A DNA stretch of 64,000 nt from NCBI GenBank assembly GCA_017354895.1, contig CP071493.1:6696001-6760000 (forward strand). The letters run 5' to 3'. The position numbers were made by a program, and so were the translations under genes. Shown here one piece after another: positions 12,228 through 25,800 of this stretch; the stretch's first letter is position 1, and each line of letters opens with the position of its first letter. This stretch comes from Podospora comata (Eukaryota; Ascomycota; Sordariomycetes; Sordariales; Podosporaceae). The notes under the pieces were generated by a model. It was given only the letters and a program-made list of their open reading frames with translations, was not told the DNA's origin and did no database searches.

Positions 12228-15193
12228 AGGTCTTATTTTAAGGGTCCTGTGGACCCGTGGTCAAGGCCTGCCTCACAGTCCAGGGTAAGACGCACGGCAC
12301 CAGTTTCAGCGTGTAACTCGTGGTGTTCTGTGAGGAAGAGGAATGAATGGTCTCTCTCTGTTTTGACCGCCTCGACTAACATTGCTACCGCCAGCACCTG
12401 CGAGTTTGGAGTCGACCAGGGACTCGACAGAAGGAAGCTGACGATGGCTTGTCGTCTGTTCCCGCCCGGTAGGTGTGGGGGTACCACCATGACGGGAATC
12501 CTGGACGGTGCTTAGGCCTTCTAGACCCTGTCAGGTACTCGGTACTTGTCCTCTGAATCCATTTCTGGTCCTCGCTGTAACCCATGTTGGGAACCGTTCC
12601 CCGTCACTTTCATTTCCTTCCTGTTGCCTTCTCAATATTACGATATTGTGTTTGCAATACAAGCCTTGCTGGGTATACCCTCCTTTCTCAGTCTACAAAG
12701 CCACATGCTCACCGCAACAGTGTAGACAGCATAGCCAGAAGCCCTTCGCTGATGGAAGAGCAGCCAACCACTGCCACGATGGCCAGCGAGCAAGCATGTC
12801 CTCACCCCACGCAGGTCGAGACCCCTCACGCAGACGAGCAGTCTCACCACCAAAGCCACGCGTCTGGAAATGCCCACACCCATTTCTACCCATCCTGTCC
12901 CGCGTTGCGGAGAGCGGAGTGGGTGGGTGGTGTCCAGGATAATCCGAACTGGGAATCATGACACCTGCACATGACAGGACGCTGGAATGGGCTCTCTGCT
13001 TCAGAGGCTGCCCGCCACAGCACGACGACACGCTCGGCGGCGAAGCTCAAAACTCATGCCACCCATCAATGTGGGACGACATGGACATCGCTCGTCTCAC
13101 AGAGCCGAGCAGACCGATCGGCTTCACAAGATTTTCGGCAGCGTTCAAGCCGTACAGTGCACGAGCAGTGACATATTCCTGTCCGACTTCAGCCTCTTAC
13201 ATGGCATCTGTCTCTCTGTCACCATGGCTCTGTCTCGAAGCCCCCCGCCATGGGCTGGCTATTGCTGGGCCGTCCTGGTACACTACCCGGGGCATCCATG
13301 CGGTGCGGGCGTTGGCCAATAACCGGCATTTTGTCCCCAATAGGCCGTCTCCTATGCCCTGAGGAGAAGCTCCCCTTCCAGCCTTGGTGTGTTTGGCTCT
13401 CATCACCCACGCTGTCATAGGCTCTGGTGAAGGTTTAGCAGACCGACTGCGTGCCAAGAAACCCCACACCAGCCCACTTGGATGCGTTCCGCCAAGAGGA
13501 GTAGGGTTGCACTGCGGCCCATGAAGTACCAGCGACTTCGGTCCGTTACTGTTGCTTGCAATCCCACCAGACTTGTTCTGCGGCCGCCACCAGTGCGGCT
13601 TCCGAGAAGACCCTCTCCGACCCTGTTGACATGGACTGGCTTTATTCCATGTTTCCCTTCTACAAAGCTGCGGTTTCCCTGATTACAACGGATCCTAATA
13701 GTCAATATACCCCCGTGCAGATAATATCACTATGATATGCATCTGCGCAGTCGGTTTCTCTTGAGCATGGACAGGCAGGGATCAAAACTCACATTGTTCT
13801 GAATATCTTGGCATCCACCATGTCAGCCATGTCAGACCTGGCTGTAGACTGACCGAAAGGTGACCCGTAAGGACTCGGCCTTTTCTTCCTCTTGTATGGC
13901 CCCATATTATCCGCCCGCAAAGGGGTTCCCTGGCGAAGTGTGCGAGATCCCGCAGCTTCGACACAAACAGAGAGCGGAGACCCTGACCCCGTTGAGTGCA
14001 AGCTGTCACCACACATGTATGCGAGTGGCATGCGTCCCAGACCTGGCTTTGTCTCCTGTTCGACCTGTTCAGGACCACTTCTATCCACCTGTCAACCCTG
14101 CCCCTTGTAGTCCTCGGAGACTCAGTATTTTTGCGGGTTCTAGCAGTTTGAGAAGCAATAAGCTTAAAAGAGGTCTTACCTTGCCACTCCGTTTTACGGA
14201 AATGTGTGAACACGGAGGCACAATCCACAGTCCTGCAACGGCGAGACACCTCAGCAGGTAGGATTTGCCGTTGTATGCAGAACTTGGCTTCCTAGGGATA
14301 TGACTAGTGTGAGGATTACTACACAGTAGCATGCTTGTCTGAGGAGCAAGAGGCCGGCGATCCATCTAGCGGTCCCACAGCGAGATGGCAGAACAAGATG
14401 ACCCCCCGTCCCAACCGGGCTCCCGATTCTTGCAACACCGCGACGTGGGTGGGCGGCGCGCGGTGGATGGATACCCAGCCCAGCTGCTTGCAGTGGCCTG
14501 CTCCCTACGAACAGGCAGTCTGCGCCGGCACCTATGGGCATGTCGACGGACCGGGGAGGGTGGCTTGCACACGATCTCTCCACCTCCATGCTCCATTCCC
14601 ACTCTCCTCTCCAGCTGCTCCTCCTCCTCCTCCTCCTTCGTTTCCGTATAGTCCCGTCTCTGTGTGTGTTATTGCTGTGCTTGCGGTGGCCAGCATCCAC
14701 CCATCCCCAACCGGGGACCTCGTCGAGACAATTCATATGATCTTTTTGTACTCAGGCGCGCCCTGTCACTCTGTCCCATCGTTCTCCCCTCTCGCACCAC
14801 TCCGGCGGGGCCATTCATCAACACCACAACACCTGAAGGAAAAGCCGCCGAGGACCCTGCCGACTGCCAGGCCAAAGTGCAGCAGCTGCCCCCCATCCTT
14901 GCTTCACCATCCTCCCAAGGTCCTGCGCACCGCTCCCTCCTCGTTTTCCTCGTTTTCCTCGTCGGTTTCTTCCTGAGCACAGGCCTATACATACGGAGCA
15001 AGCGACACACGGAGCAAGTCATTATTATTTTCTCCCTGTTTCTTTGAGTGCGTTCTTAGCAGAACTGTTTTTCGAAGAGAAAAGCCACTCCGACGGTTTT
15101 TTTTCTTTTGCCGCAATCTCGCATTTCGTCAACGCAGCGCAGTCCAGCGGGAGCAGCTGCTAACTGGGCCGCTGCCCAGAATCCACCCCACAC

Positions 15194-15223
15194 ACCACCA
15201 CCACCACCACCACCACTACCACC
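15194..15223. repeat. CCA microsatellite in the nit-2 leader region
   Basis: An (accacc)n-type run about 200 bp before the nit-2 start codon, likely within its 5' UTR. It contains no ATG. Confidence 0.8.
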
Positions 15224-15400
15224 CCCCCAGCACTTGCCCGCCTGCACTCAAAGGCCTGTGCGGTTAGCTGGCTCTCCAAACGTGGGGAACCAGCCAAAGC
15301 CAAAACGGCACACTTGCGAACTTCTTTGCGCCAGGTTCCTTCATCTGGACCACCCCTCAACCACATACCGTCGACAAGGTCTCATCCATTGTACGACGCA

Positions 15401-18400
15401 ATGGCTGCGAGCACGGCGACGCCGTTCTCTACCATGAGCCCTCTTTCTTCCATGAATCCCACATCCACAGAGCACGACTGGCGCTTCCCCCGGAGACCTC
15501 AGGACGCTGCCCACCACCCAAGATCCAAAGCTGATCGAGTCACCGCAACTGCTCCCCCAGGCCAGCCGACCACCGGCCAGAGGATAGCCACCACCGCAAC
15601 TTCCTCCGCCCGTCCGAGGTATCCTGCCCTGCCCTTTGACGCTCCTGCTCCATACAATGGCCCTTACCATGGATTGCTTCAAGCTGCCGCCTTCCCCCCT
15701 TTTGAGCGCACCAGTCCCAATGTCGTCCAGGGCTTTGATGAGATGCAGAGGGAAGACCCCTTGGCTACACAGATCTGGAAGCTGTTCGCGAGGACGAAGC
15801 AGCTCCTCCCCAACCGGGACAGGATGGAAAATTTAACATGGAGGGCGATGCATATCAAACTGCAAAAGGCCAGGCAGGCCGAGGAAGCCAAGTAAGTTTT
15901 TCGACTCTCCCACATGGAATTCTGGGAATACGCCGTTGTTGGTGAGCTCGGCTGACTCTCCGGACCCCCTCAAGACGGGAGCGTTCGCGTGCTGTGGCAC
16001 TCAATGCGCCCAGCGGAATCGCTCAGCAGTTGCGCCAGTCATTGGATCATGACGCCATGAACTTGGACGAGTACATCAACCATGAACTTGTAGGGACCCC
16101 ATCTGGCATGGCACTTACCCCCGGATCGGACAGCGCCAGGCAAGCCGATGAACGCTCCAGCTACGCCACGGCCTCTGCAATCCCCATCAAGTCGCGCAGG
16201 GACGCAGCACAGCCCATGATTCCGCAATCTGTTCCTGTGGCCGCACATCAGCGCGTGCCAGAGGAGTTCGGCTATCTCCCCCGGCAGGTTAGGAAAACGA
16301 GCATCGATGAGACAAGCAGAAGTGTAAGTCTACGGGCCGACCCCCCTTCCCGCGTATCAATTTGTGATTGTGTCAAGGCATCCGCGTTGAGGATCAGGTG
16401 ATCTGACCTTGTCAATGTGTCTCTAGAACCGGAAACGACCTGCCAACTTCTCTCCGCACGTCTCGGCCATGAACAGTGGCTTTGGAACCGGCGGACTGGA
16501 CGCTGATCAATACTCACTCGATAACAACAATTCGCAACAAAACACCATGGCACAAGCGAACAATCAGCCAGGTGTTCCATTTCCCCTGGACACCTTCCAG
16601 CTCGACAACGACCCTATTATCACCTCTGCTGGTCCTTTCCAGCCCAACTTTACCTTCTCGCCTTCGACTTCGCCTATGGTTGCTCATGATCACTTCTCTG
16701 TTTACAACGGCAACACGATGCAACCAAGCTCGCTTGCTGGCGCAGACTTTTACTCGCCCCCTGGCTCTGCATATCCATCTGCAGTCTCCACCCCTCACCC
16801 ACTGGGCGAGGGCGGCGAGGGGTTTTACTTTGCTTCCATGGATATGCGCCAGCGCCAGCAGCCATATCGGCCGGGCCCGTCCGGCATGAACAACACCCTC
16901 AGCCAGCAGTTCAGTTATCCGAACAGCGGCAACATGATGTTCGCCACGACGACCTCGAGCGCCGACCCCGCCTCTGCTTTCACTGCGCCGAGTAGCTTTG
17001 GTCACATCGATCCGTCAACGGTGTTCGGACAGGATCATGCTGCTCGCTCCCCCGGCGTTGGCTTGGGCCAGGATCCGCCCATGTTTTTTGGGGGCGCCGA
17101 GTCGGATGATGAGGAGGGCGGAGTGTTTGCTGACAGAAACCTGTCGATGACCATAGAAGACAGCTTTGAAAGCTCAAGCTCGTCGTTGGCGTGGGATCCC
17201 ACATTGCCCGGTAACTTTAGCACGCAAGCTGCGAGATATCCCGCCGGGCCACCCCGTAAACATGTCGCGATCGGGGGCACGACGACCGAGTTTGTCGATG
17301 CGAATGGGGATTACGGTCTGGCTAGATCTCACTCTCAGTCGTTCCGCACGACTAATGGACGCCAAATCAAGATGCCCCGGACGGCATCGACACCAGGATT
17401 GGCCAACATGGCTCATTCCTTCGGACAATCGAACCCCAACTCGCCGCCGGGTGATGCCATGTTCACTGCTGGCCTCGCATCCGTAGCAGCCAGCCGGCCT
17501 TCTTCACCTCCGCCGGGATCAATGCACGGTTCTACCACGAACCTCCAGGGCGCCGGTGGCAACCAAGGGGACAGCAGTGCTCCCACCATGTGCACGAACT
17601 GCGCTACAACCACAACACCTCTCTGGCGCCGGAACCCCGAGGGCCAGCCTCTTTGCAACGCCTGCGGCTTGTTCTTGAAGCTTCATGGAGTAGTCCGTCC
17701 GCTCAGTTTGAAGACTGACGTAATCAAGAAACGCAACCGTGGATCAGGGTCCAGTTTGCCAGTCAGCGGAACCAGCACTCGATCTAAGAAGAATGCCGCT
17801 TCCAGCTCTTCTAGCAACCTGTCAGGCGCAACCGGCCGGAAGAACTCCACTCTTTCCATCACTTCCAATGCCAACCCTCCGCCCACACAAGTGAGCACAC
17901 CTCCGGCTGCCCAACACCGATCGAACAGCGTTCATGATGGTGAAAGTCCCGCGAGCGGCCCCGCCTCGGGGGGCAACACGGCTGGGAGCACCCCTACTAG
18001 CTATCATGGTAGCGCTGGCTCTACCAGCGGCGTGGTTGGTGGCAAGGGTGTTATTCCGATTGCCGCAGCACCGCCCAAGAACACGCCTGGTCCTGGCGCT
18101 GCATCCTTGACCAGAGCCGCGACTCTTGGTTCGAAACGCCAACGTCGCCACAGCAGATCTGCTGCCGACCAGCCTTCGAGCAGCATGGACATTGATAGCC
18201 CCGAGAATTCGACAGGTTCGAACGAAGCCGCCCGATCAGTTGGATCTAGCAGCGGCTACTCCTCAGCCCATGCCACCAACAGTATGAGCTTCACCAACGG
18301 TAGCAGTTTCGGCCTGTCTCAACGCCCTCCCGGCGGATCGGGCTCTAGAGGTGCGCCCGGCAACCAGTCCTCGACCATGTTGAGCGGTAGCGGTACAGGC

Positions 18401-18442
18401 GGCCAGCCCCAAGAGTGGGAGTGGTTGACTATGAGTCTCTAA
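15401..18442 (+). CDS. nit-2: NIT2/AreA global nitrogen-regulatory GATA factor
   Basis: Three exons (15401..15891, 15975..16323, 16427..18442) give 951 residues. The N-terminus carries the AreA/NIT2 motif [11 protein letters not shown]. Around 125-160 is the conserved [20 protein letters not shown] and then [14 protein letters not shown]. After the second intron comes [10 protein letters not shown]. The single GATA zinc finger has Cys669, 672, 690 and 693 in CX2CX17CX2C spacing ([20 protein letters not shown]), followed by the basic [19 protein letters not shown] arm. The last residues are EWEWLTMSL, the family tail known to help contact the NmrA/NMR co-repressor. In relatives this factor switches on genes for secondary nitrogen sources when ammonium and glutamine are scarce. 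ATG 15401 is the first ATG after at least 350 bp of leader; a start at the later Met before NPTSTEHDW is possible. Confidence 0.96.
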
Positions 18443-19628
18443 AAAAGCCGTGCGTCTCTTCAGGCGCAGGGAATTCTTACTTGGGCATTGGAACCCTTCT
18501 CAGTCTTCGATCAACCTCGAGCCTCGGTAATTGGTTACTGGCCAGCCTCCGAGTTCGGTCTGAATCGGACTTTTGAGCTTTGGTACGCGGCAGACTCTAC
18601 AGGACTATCGGAATCAATATCAAAGCATGGATTTATAACCATGCTTTGTCTTTCTTTTATTTACGTTTGTCGTGGCTTCTTTTTGGTGTATTTCTTTTTG
18701 TATATGGCTTTTCTCTGATACCACGATGATTTTGACCTGGTGCTGGGCAGACAACGGGGATGGCGTGGTCGATGACGCTGGCGCGTTCGCTACGAAACAG
18801 CCTCGATGATGGGTAAAGCGTCGTAACGCTCTTTAATTTCGGGAGCAAGGCGATTGGTGTGGTGGGAGTCCCTGGGTTACACTGAATAGATCGATCAGGC
18901 GTTGCGGAGACGGGTGAGGAGAGAGGGGCGAAGTTGACTGCGGGAAGAAGGCTAGCCGTGATGTTATGTTTTTGTGGCATGGCTTCGTCCGGCCCGCGTT
19001 TTCTGGTCTTTTTGGGTACTTTGTCTTTCTGATGGTGGGCTTCAGCGGTTCTTATTACACTCGATCAAGTGCCCATGGGACTGTTTCCTTTGCAGCGAAA
19101 TCTACAACTGGCTGGCATATGTTAGATTTTGGTTGACGCTTTCCTTCTTTTGTCTCCCGGTGTGGTAATGGGCATCAACGTGGGTCTCTTTGCTGATGAT
19201 GGGCGAAGTGGGCAGCGGGATTCTTTTTCATCATCTTTTCCCTTTCCTACAGATTCTTGTTAGACAATCCGGGATACCCTAGTTCGAGATGAGATGGGCG
19301 GGATGGGGAGCGCGAGAGAGAGAGAGAAGAGACAATTTTTTGCTGGAATCCTTCGTTTTCTTAGGGTAGGAAGAAGGTTGCACGCCCAGACACACACGAG
19401 ATGGATGTATGGGAGGTCACAACAATGACGATGGTGGATGACAGCGGGTCAGAATAGCAGGAGAGTGCATGATGATGAATTTCTTTGCATTGTCCACGCA
19501 GGGTTAGGTTTCTTTGCCGACCTTTTTGAAGGGAAGATTGGCAATGAAAGGGATACCTAATTTCCGACTAGCAGGGAGAGGAAAGCGTGTTGTAGTAAAG
19601 TATAGCAACAGGTATAGCAAAGGGTTTG

Positions 19629-19673
<45 letters not shown>

Positions 19674-19876
19674 TACAATTGGCACACGTAAATACAAAAT
19701 GCCTTGGCCAGTGTGTGATGCCCGATGTGACTGGGAAATGCCATCATCCGAAACGAGCTGCTCGTTTGACACTTATCTTGAAATATCATTATTATTCAGA
19801 CACCTCAACACCCATTCATTATATGTACCACTCCTATCTCACACCTTACCCTCCTTTTGCCTCACCCGTCACCTTC
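18443..19876. other. Gene-free spacer between convergent nit-2 and MSC7-like genes
   Basis: Both flanking genes end here, so it holds two 3' UTRs. The only clear structure is the AT dinucleotide tract near 19650 and a short GA run near 19310. No gene or RNA is recognised. Confidence 0.6.
19630..19670. repeat. (AT)n microsatellite
   Basis: About twenty AT dinucleotides with one interruption (atac). It lies in the spacer, about 200 bp beyond the stop codon of the MSC7-like gene. Confidence 0.95.
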
Positions 19877-21835
19877 TCACATGTTCCCCATAATATTTCC
19901 CAACCCCTTCGCCAGCTTCCTCCCCCACCCCGGAGCGTACCCCATCTCCACCACCCCCCTAGCAAACCTCGAGCTCCTTTCTTGGTCGTTCACAGGATAC
20001 CTCATCGCAGGCGGGATACTCGTCCTCACCCCCCCAAACCACCACCAAGCCCCAAACCGGTCCTCACACACCGACTTGACATTGCACAACCCCCTCAACC
20101 CTTCCTCCCCGGCAAACCTCCCGTACCCACTGCCCGCCACCCCGCCAAAAGGTAGCTGCACCGCGTACGTAGCCCCAAAGTCGTTGACCGCGATCATTCC
20201 CGCCTTGATCTTCTTCACAATCACCGGTATTCTCGGGTCCGTCTCCCCTCCAAAGACAGAACTTCCCAGCCCGAAATCGGGAGCGTTGGCTACCGAGAGG
20301 ATATCCTCCACCCTGTCAGAGGGCGTCTTCATCACCGTCATCACAGGGGCAAAACACTCCTCGTTGGCGATGGCCATGTCGCGAGTCACGTCGACCAGCA
20401 AAGTGGGAGTAAAGTAGTGACCCTTGGGGTGGTCAGGGTGGGTGTACCTCCTTCCGCCGGCCAGCAGTCTCGCCCCCTTGGAGACGGCTTCCGAGATGAG
20501 CGATTCGAGGCGGGAGAAGGAGCTGTCCGAGATCATGGCGCCCACGTCCTTGTCTTGGCCTAGGCGGAGGGATTTGACGCGAGGTTCGAGGAGGGAAACA
20601 AGTCTGTCGTAGATGCCCGGGGTGGCGATGATGCGCTCGATGCCGATGCAGTTTTGTCCCGCTGCCTGGAAGGAGCCTCGCAGCAGGGTTTCAACCACGC
20701 GGGGGACGTCACGGCCGGGCAAGGAATCGAGGATGATGGAGGCGTCTTTCCCTCCGAGTTCAGCCACCACGGGGATGAGGGCCTTCGCGGCAGAGGCGGC
20801 GACCTTGTGGCAGACGGGGCGGGAGCCGATGAAGGTTATGTGGGAGATTCCAGGGTGGGAGGTGAGATGGGAGGCGGTTTGGGGCCAGCAGACTACCGTT
20901 TGGATCAGGGAGGGGTTGTGCCCGTGTGCGACGAGAGCACCTCGCGCGATCGAGGTGAAGTAACCGGATGACCAGGCGGTTTGCTCAGAGACCTTGACGA
21001 CGATGCCGTTGCCGGAGAAGAGAGCCGAGATGACGGGGCCGATGAAGTTGTGGAAGGGGTAGTTCCAGCTGACCAAGGCCGCAACAACACCGAGGGGTTC
21101 GTGGTAGACCGTGTTGCGCTTGTAGCTCATGAGAAGGTTGGTAGGACGGCGGGAGGGGCGGAGGGCCTTTTCACCGTGCTTGATGGTCCATTCGAGCTTT
21201 TCGGCCGTGACGAGGATCTCGCCGAGCTGGGCGTCGACCATGGATTTACCGCTGTCGAGACAGGCGACGCGGCAGATCTCCTCTTGGTTGTCAAGTACAT
21301 GTTGAAGCAAGGTTCTAAGAACCGCCCGGCGTTCGCGAAACGAGGTGGTGGCCCATTGCTCCTGGGCGGCCTTTGCTTGCTCAATGGCACGGTCGATAGC
21401 GTTCGAGGAGGAAGGGTTGGCGAAGCCGAGGAACTGGCCTGTAGCCGGCGCATAGCATTGAACAGCGGTAGATCCAGAGACCTGTTGAATACAAGCAATT
21501 AGTCTCCTGGTATATTCTAATAGGATGCAGTGACCGCCTGCGCACCTTGATAGCTGGCTCCTCGAGAATCTCGGCGTTCTCAGGAACCTTCGGCGACGGG
21601 ACTCGATAGAGGATGGGCTTGTCGTTCTCCCGAACAGCCATATACCAAACAGCAAACAAAGCAATCCCAGACCAGACAATCGACCATGCGGACTCGGAGA
21701 TATCAAGAGACCTGAAAGCAGTTAGCAACCAATCTTTGCGCCATCATCAATCCTCGTTGCCTACGTTTTCTCCTGTATCGCCAGGCGCAGCTGGATGAGC
21801 AAGCTCCTGGGAGCCTCCATCAGTGTCTCCGCCAT
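19877..21835 (-). CDS. Membrane-anchored aldehyde dehydrogenase, Msc7 type
   Basis: Three exons (21835..21765, 21711..21546, 21481..19877) give 613 residues. The first exon adds the amphipathic start MAETLMEAPRSLLIQLRLAI. A membrane helix follows at about 30-50 (SAWSIVWSGIALFAVWYMAV). The rest is a full ALDH fold: coenzyme-site motif SWNYPFHNF, general base Glu320 in ELGGK, catalytic Cys357 in AAGQNCIG, and the C-terminal LPFGG segment. An N-terminal anchor plus ALDH is the layout of yeast Msc7, a poorly characterised protein found in screens for meiotic sister-chromatid recombination. Both catalytic residues are present, so it is probably an active NAD(P)-dependent enzyme; the substrate is unknown. 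It is tandem with the downstream-lying P4-ATPase gene on the same strand but separated by nearly 1 kb. Confidence 0.9.
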
Positions 21836-22803
21836 TGCTGCTGATGATTCAACTGCAATTGACCTATTCACGACACTGTCTGGAAGCTTTGGTGGTGTCG
21901 CGACTGGTTTTGTTGGGAGAGGAAGCTATGGGCACAGCTTCGGCGTGGGACGCGATGCTTGGTTGTTCCCTTCCTCACACCACTTCTGTGCGGGTCGTGC
22001 CATCTTGGCAGGGGCCGGGCTTGGCGATGGCCCCCTGACAACCAACATCAGATTCTACAGTTTCTCATAATCACAAGTGGCAAGACATGAAATATTCGAT
22101 AGAGAGGAAGCTCTCACTAACATTGATAATAAGGGATGTATGCAAAATTGACTCTCCGACTAACTCTATACAGCGCAGTTGAATTGTTGTATGTGTGGGT
22201 GTGTGTGTTTGTTTGTGTCGTTTTTGAGCCCACCCTGCCCCCTTCTTCCCCAAACACAAGTACTACCACCACCACCACGACCACCACGACCACCACCACC
22301 ACCACCATCCCCCAGCAAGTTCAAACTCCAAAAAATTGCAAATGCACCATCCAAACGCCGGCTTCATTAATCTCAGAAAACAGTAAACAACAGAAACGAC
22401 CTGTGTCTCGCAATCAAAGGAGAGTATTCTGTCTTGACCACCCACCACCACCACTACCACCACCAAAAGGCCAAGTCTTGTCTGAGTTACAACCTCCAAA
22501 AACAACCTTCCTCCCAATCAGCCCCCTTCCTCTCTTTTCCATCCCCACCCTCACCATCTTCAAGCTCTAAACGGCGCGATGGGTGTGCCACACAGCTCTA
22601 CGTGGCAAAAACACCCGGGATATCAAGAACAAAAAAGGAAAAAGAGAAAAATTCAAAGACACCACAGAGGTAAATCGAGGAACAGCGGAGAGAGAAAGAG
22701 CAGCGATGCTGCCCTGCAACAACGCGTGTGTCGTCCCGGAACCAATATAATATACAGTCGAATTTTCAACCTCCAAGAGCAAACACGCCTCCACAACACC
22801 AAA
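21836..22803. other. Spacer: MSC7-like promoter and flippase 3' flank
   Basis: On the minus strand this contains the 3' UTR of the P4-ATPase gene and then the promoter of the MSC7-like gene. It carries two CCA-type simple repeats (22260-22311 and 22437-22467). No other gene is seen. Confidence 0.6.
22260..22311. repeat. CCA/TGG microsatellite
   Basis: An imperfect (cca)n run with ccacga variants in the spacer between the MSC7-like and flippase genes. A second, shorter run of the same type is at 22437-22467. Confidence 0.85.
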
Positions 22804-25800
22804 TCATTCAATGCTTTGCTTGGAGAATGCCGATAACCCCCGTTTCCTGACCGTGGTCAGGTTGAACCTTCGCTGCCCCGGCAGTCCTTGAGCCGAATGG
22901 CTCGACTCAATCCTACTGAGCCGCGCCGCCGAGGTGAAGTCGTTACTGGCCTCGAAGCTGGGACGGACCCGATCTATGGATCGCCTCACTCGGTCATATG
23001 ACGGCCTGGCACGGTCTATCGAGGGCCGGCCAGGTCCGGTAATTTCTCTTTGAATGCTGTCAACCGGCTCGGCCTCAGGGAGATCCATGGACTGCCGGGT
23101 TTGCATGATGTAGTTGGTGCCATCGCTGCCGTTCTGTGCGCGTGTGTTGTGCGTGGCTGCGATAGAGGGAGGATAGATAGGCCGCCTGTCTTCGTCCACG
23201 CTCGCATATTGAGCGTGCTTAGACTTGCGGCTTCTGCCCGACATCTTGCCCGAAGAGGTTGAAGAGCCCGTAGAGGTACCCTCGAGACCCTCGGACGCGG
23301 CAGCTGCAGCGGCAACAGCCTGCGGATCATCGAACAAGCCCTGCTTGGCCTGCTCCCGAATGATGTCCACATCGTAAGGGAACGTCTGCTTCTGAATGCA
23401 TTTGACCACGAGACGCGGAAGCAAGCAAATAGCCGGCGTGACAATGAAACACATCCAAAAGGTCAACTCCTGGTAAACCTGGGGGGCGGCTTGGTAGAAC
23501 GTGACAGCGTAGGTACTAGCCGTGTACACTCCAGTCCAGAAGAAGATGAAGATGTCGCTGATTACTATGGCGAGCAATGTCAGCCAATCCCATCGGTAGG
23601 TGTTGATGAGAATGTAGGCATTGATCGTGAAGACGGCCGGGTGGGCAATGTAGCACCCAAGACGTGTGCGCTCTGCGATGTCCAGTCCGTTGCCGGCTGC
23701 TGTGGCCGTCAAGGTGACGAACACGAATGGGATGAAGAAGCAAGCGGCGGACTGGTAGACACCATCAGCCATATATGCCCTGGTGTGAACGTTAGCTTGA
23801 GCCTCCACTGTGTCTGCGGAAAGGGGAATGTTACTTACCAGAACTTGGTCTGTGTCCACTCCTTGCGCTCAATGCCACGTCGATAGAGCTGGGGCACCAC
23901 CAACGACACAGTGTCCGACACATCCTGGTCCAACACACCCATGAGGATGACCGGCACCGAGGTGAAGAAGAGGTTGAACATTAGGATATAGGTATACTCG
24001 TAGATGTAAGCGATGTCGAAGTTGCAGTAGATTTGGAACCAGAAAATGGCAAAGGTCCAAATCATGTTCTTGTAGAAGAAGTTGCTAATCGACTCTGCCA
24101 AGCGCCGGTAGGACCATCGACCGTGAACAAGAACAAGCCTCTGCAAGAAGCGGAACTGTCCAATGGCATAATCCGAAGACATGACGGCTTGACGACCTTC
24201 GACACCAGCAATACCGACACCAACGTCGGCTTCCTGGATCATGGCCACATCGTTGGCACCATCACCAATCGACAGGGTCATGACATCGAGACCATTCTTG
24301 ACCATGGCAACCACGGCGGCTTTTTGGGCGGGACTGACACGGCAGCAGAGAACTGACTTGCACTGCTTGCACAAGAGCAAGAACTTCTGCTTCAGAGCAT
24401 CGCTGAGCACCCAGCGGAGGGTGAAACCGTCGATGACGAGACCGTGAGTAGCGGCCGGGGGTTCGTGGTCCTTCTTAGCCATCTTAAGCTCTTCGTCACT
24501 GCCAGTCATCTGAAACTTGGCCAAACCGTTGTCGAGTTGTTCTTCAGCGTGCGCCAGATAATCCTCTTCCGAAGACATGCCACTTTCATCCTCGTTAACC
24601 TGGATGCGAAGAAGGTCCATGTCGTTGTGCAAGAGGTTGCAAGAGAAACCGATGTTGATGGCCGTTTCGACCTTGTCGCCAGTCAGGACCCAGAGCTTGA
24701 TGCCGGCATCGCCGAGAAGAGCGATGGTGTCAGGGACACCGTCCTGAAGTCTGTCTTCAATAGCCGTGCCGCCCAGCAGGGTCAAGTCACGCTCGATCTT
24801 ATCAGCAACCTCCTCGAGCCTGTCCTCGCGGTTTTCCAGCGCGGTGGCGGCAAGGTCGTGCTCCTTTCGCCACTCGCGGTATTCTTCCTCGGAGAGCTCC
24901 TTTTGTGCAATGCACAAAGTACGGAGACCCTCGATGGCGAACATCTCGAGATGTTTGGCGGTTTCCTTGCGAAGTTCCTGCTGTTCTCCTTTCTTGAGAC
25001 GCGAGTAAATGATGCTGTCGGCACCCTTGCAGAACAAGATGATCTTGCCGTCGGGCATCCTCACGATTGCGCTCATCCTCTTTCTGCTAGAGTTGAATTC
25101 GATGGTGTTGAGAACCGGGTAATGCCTGTCCTCGCCCATGACGTTGACGTTGATCCCATCGTTGGCGGAGCCGAGGACTGTGAAACCCATATCGCGGGCG
25201 GTTGCCACCAGGGCAGCCTCATCTGGAGATTGAGCCTTGAATTCCATCTTAGGAGGGTTGCCGGGAACCTTCTCCGCGATCACTGTGTGACAGAGAGCAA
25301 GGGCCAGCATGAAATGCGCGTTTGCCTCTTGCTGTTCCCTGCCGTTCTTACCAGCGAGATCCTCCACAAAATCAGGGGCAATGAAGGTCAAGTCCTCGTC
25401 ATGCAGGTACGGGTTCTCATGGAGCGAACGAAGGCCTTCCAGGGCCCTCACCTTGGCTGCGGCGATCTCGGCCCGGATCACCTTCGCCTCGTTCTCAACG
25501 TCGATGCCCATACGCTTGTTCATGCCGGCCTGTGCCTCCGTGTAGGCCTCGCCGTAAGGTTGACCGTTGATCGTGGCTTTCTTGAACTCCATGACGTTTT
25601 GCGTGAGTGTGCCTGTCTTGTCCGAGAAAATGTATTCAATTTGACCGACGTCATCAGAGATATTCCAGGACTTGGGGATACAAGGCTGATCGATCTTATC
25701 ATAGTACATCCCAATGTCGCTGTAGATGAAGTAGGCCTGTAGCGTCCGTACAATTTCGAGCGAAATGTACAGGGAAATCGGAATCAAGTTCTGGAAGACG

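Larger units (their letters stand above)
8205..15400. other. 7.2-kb gene-free region upstream of nit-2
   Basis: No open frame here resembles a known family, and the longest ones (9867..10550 +, 10927..11517 +, 14335..14976 +) have unstructured, low-complexity-like translations overlapped by equally long frames on other strands. It contains a 10-bp tandem repeat (12168-12227), a perfect inverted repeat (8699-8738) and, at its right end, a CT-rich tract (14590-14960) that may belong to the nit-2 leader. From about 15000 to 15400 there is no ATG, fitting a 5' UTR. Confidence 0.55.

Noticed and set aside
24444-25742. 432-codon open frame on the plus strand
   Set aside because: It is the antisense shadow of the P4-ATPase exon 2; the minus strand has every flippase motif.
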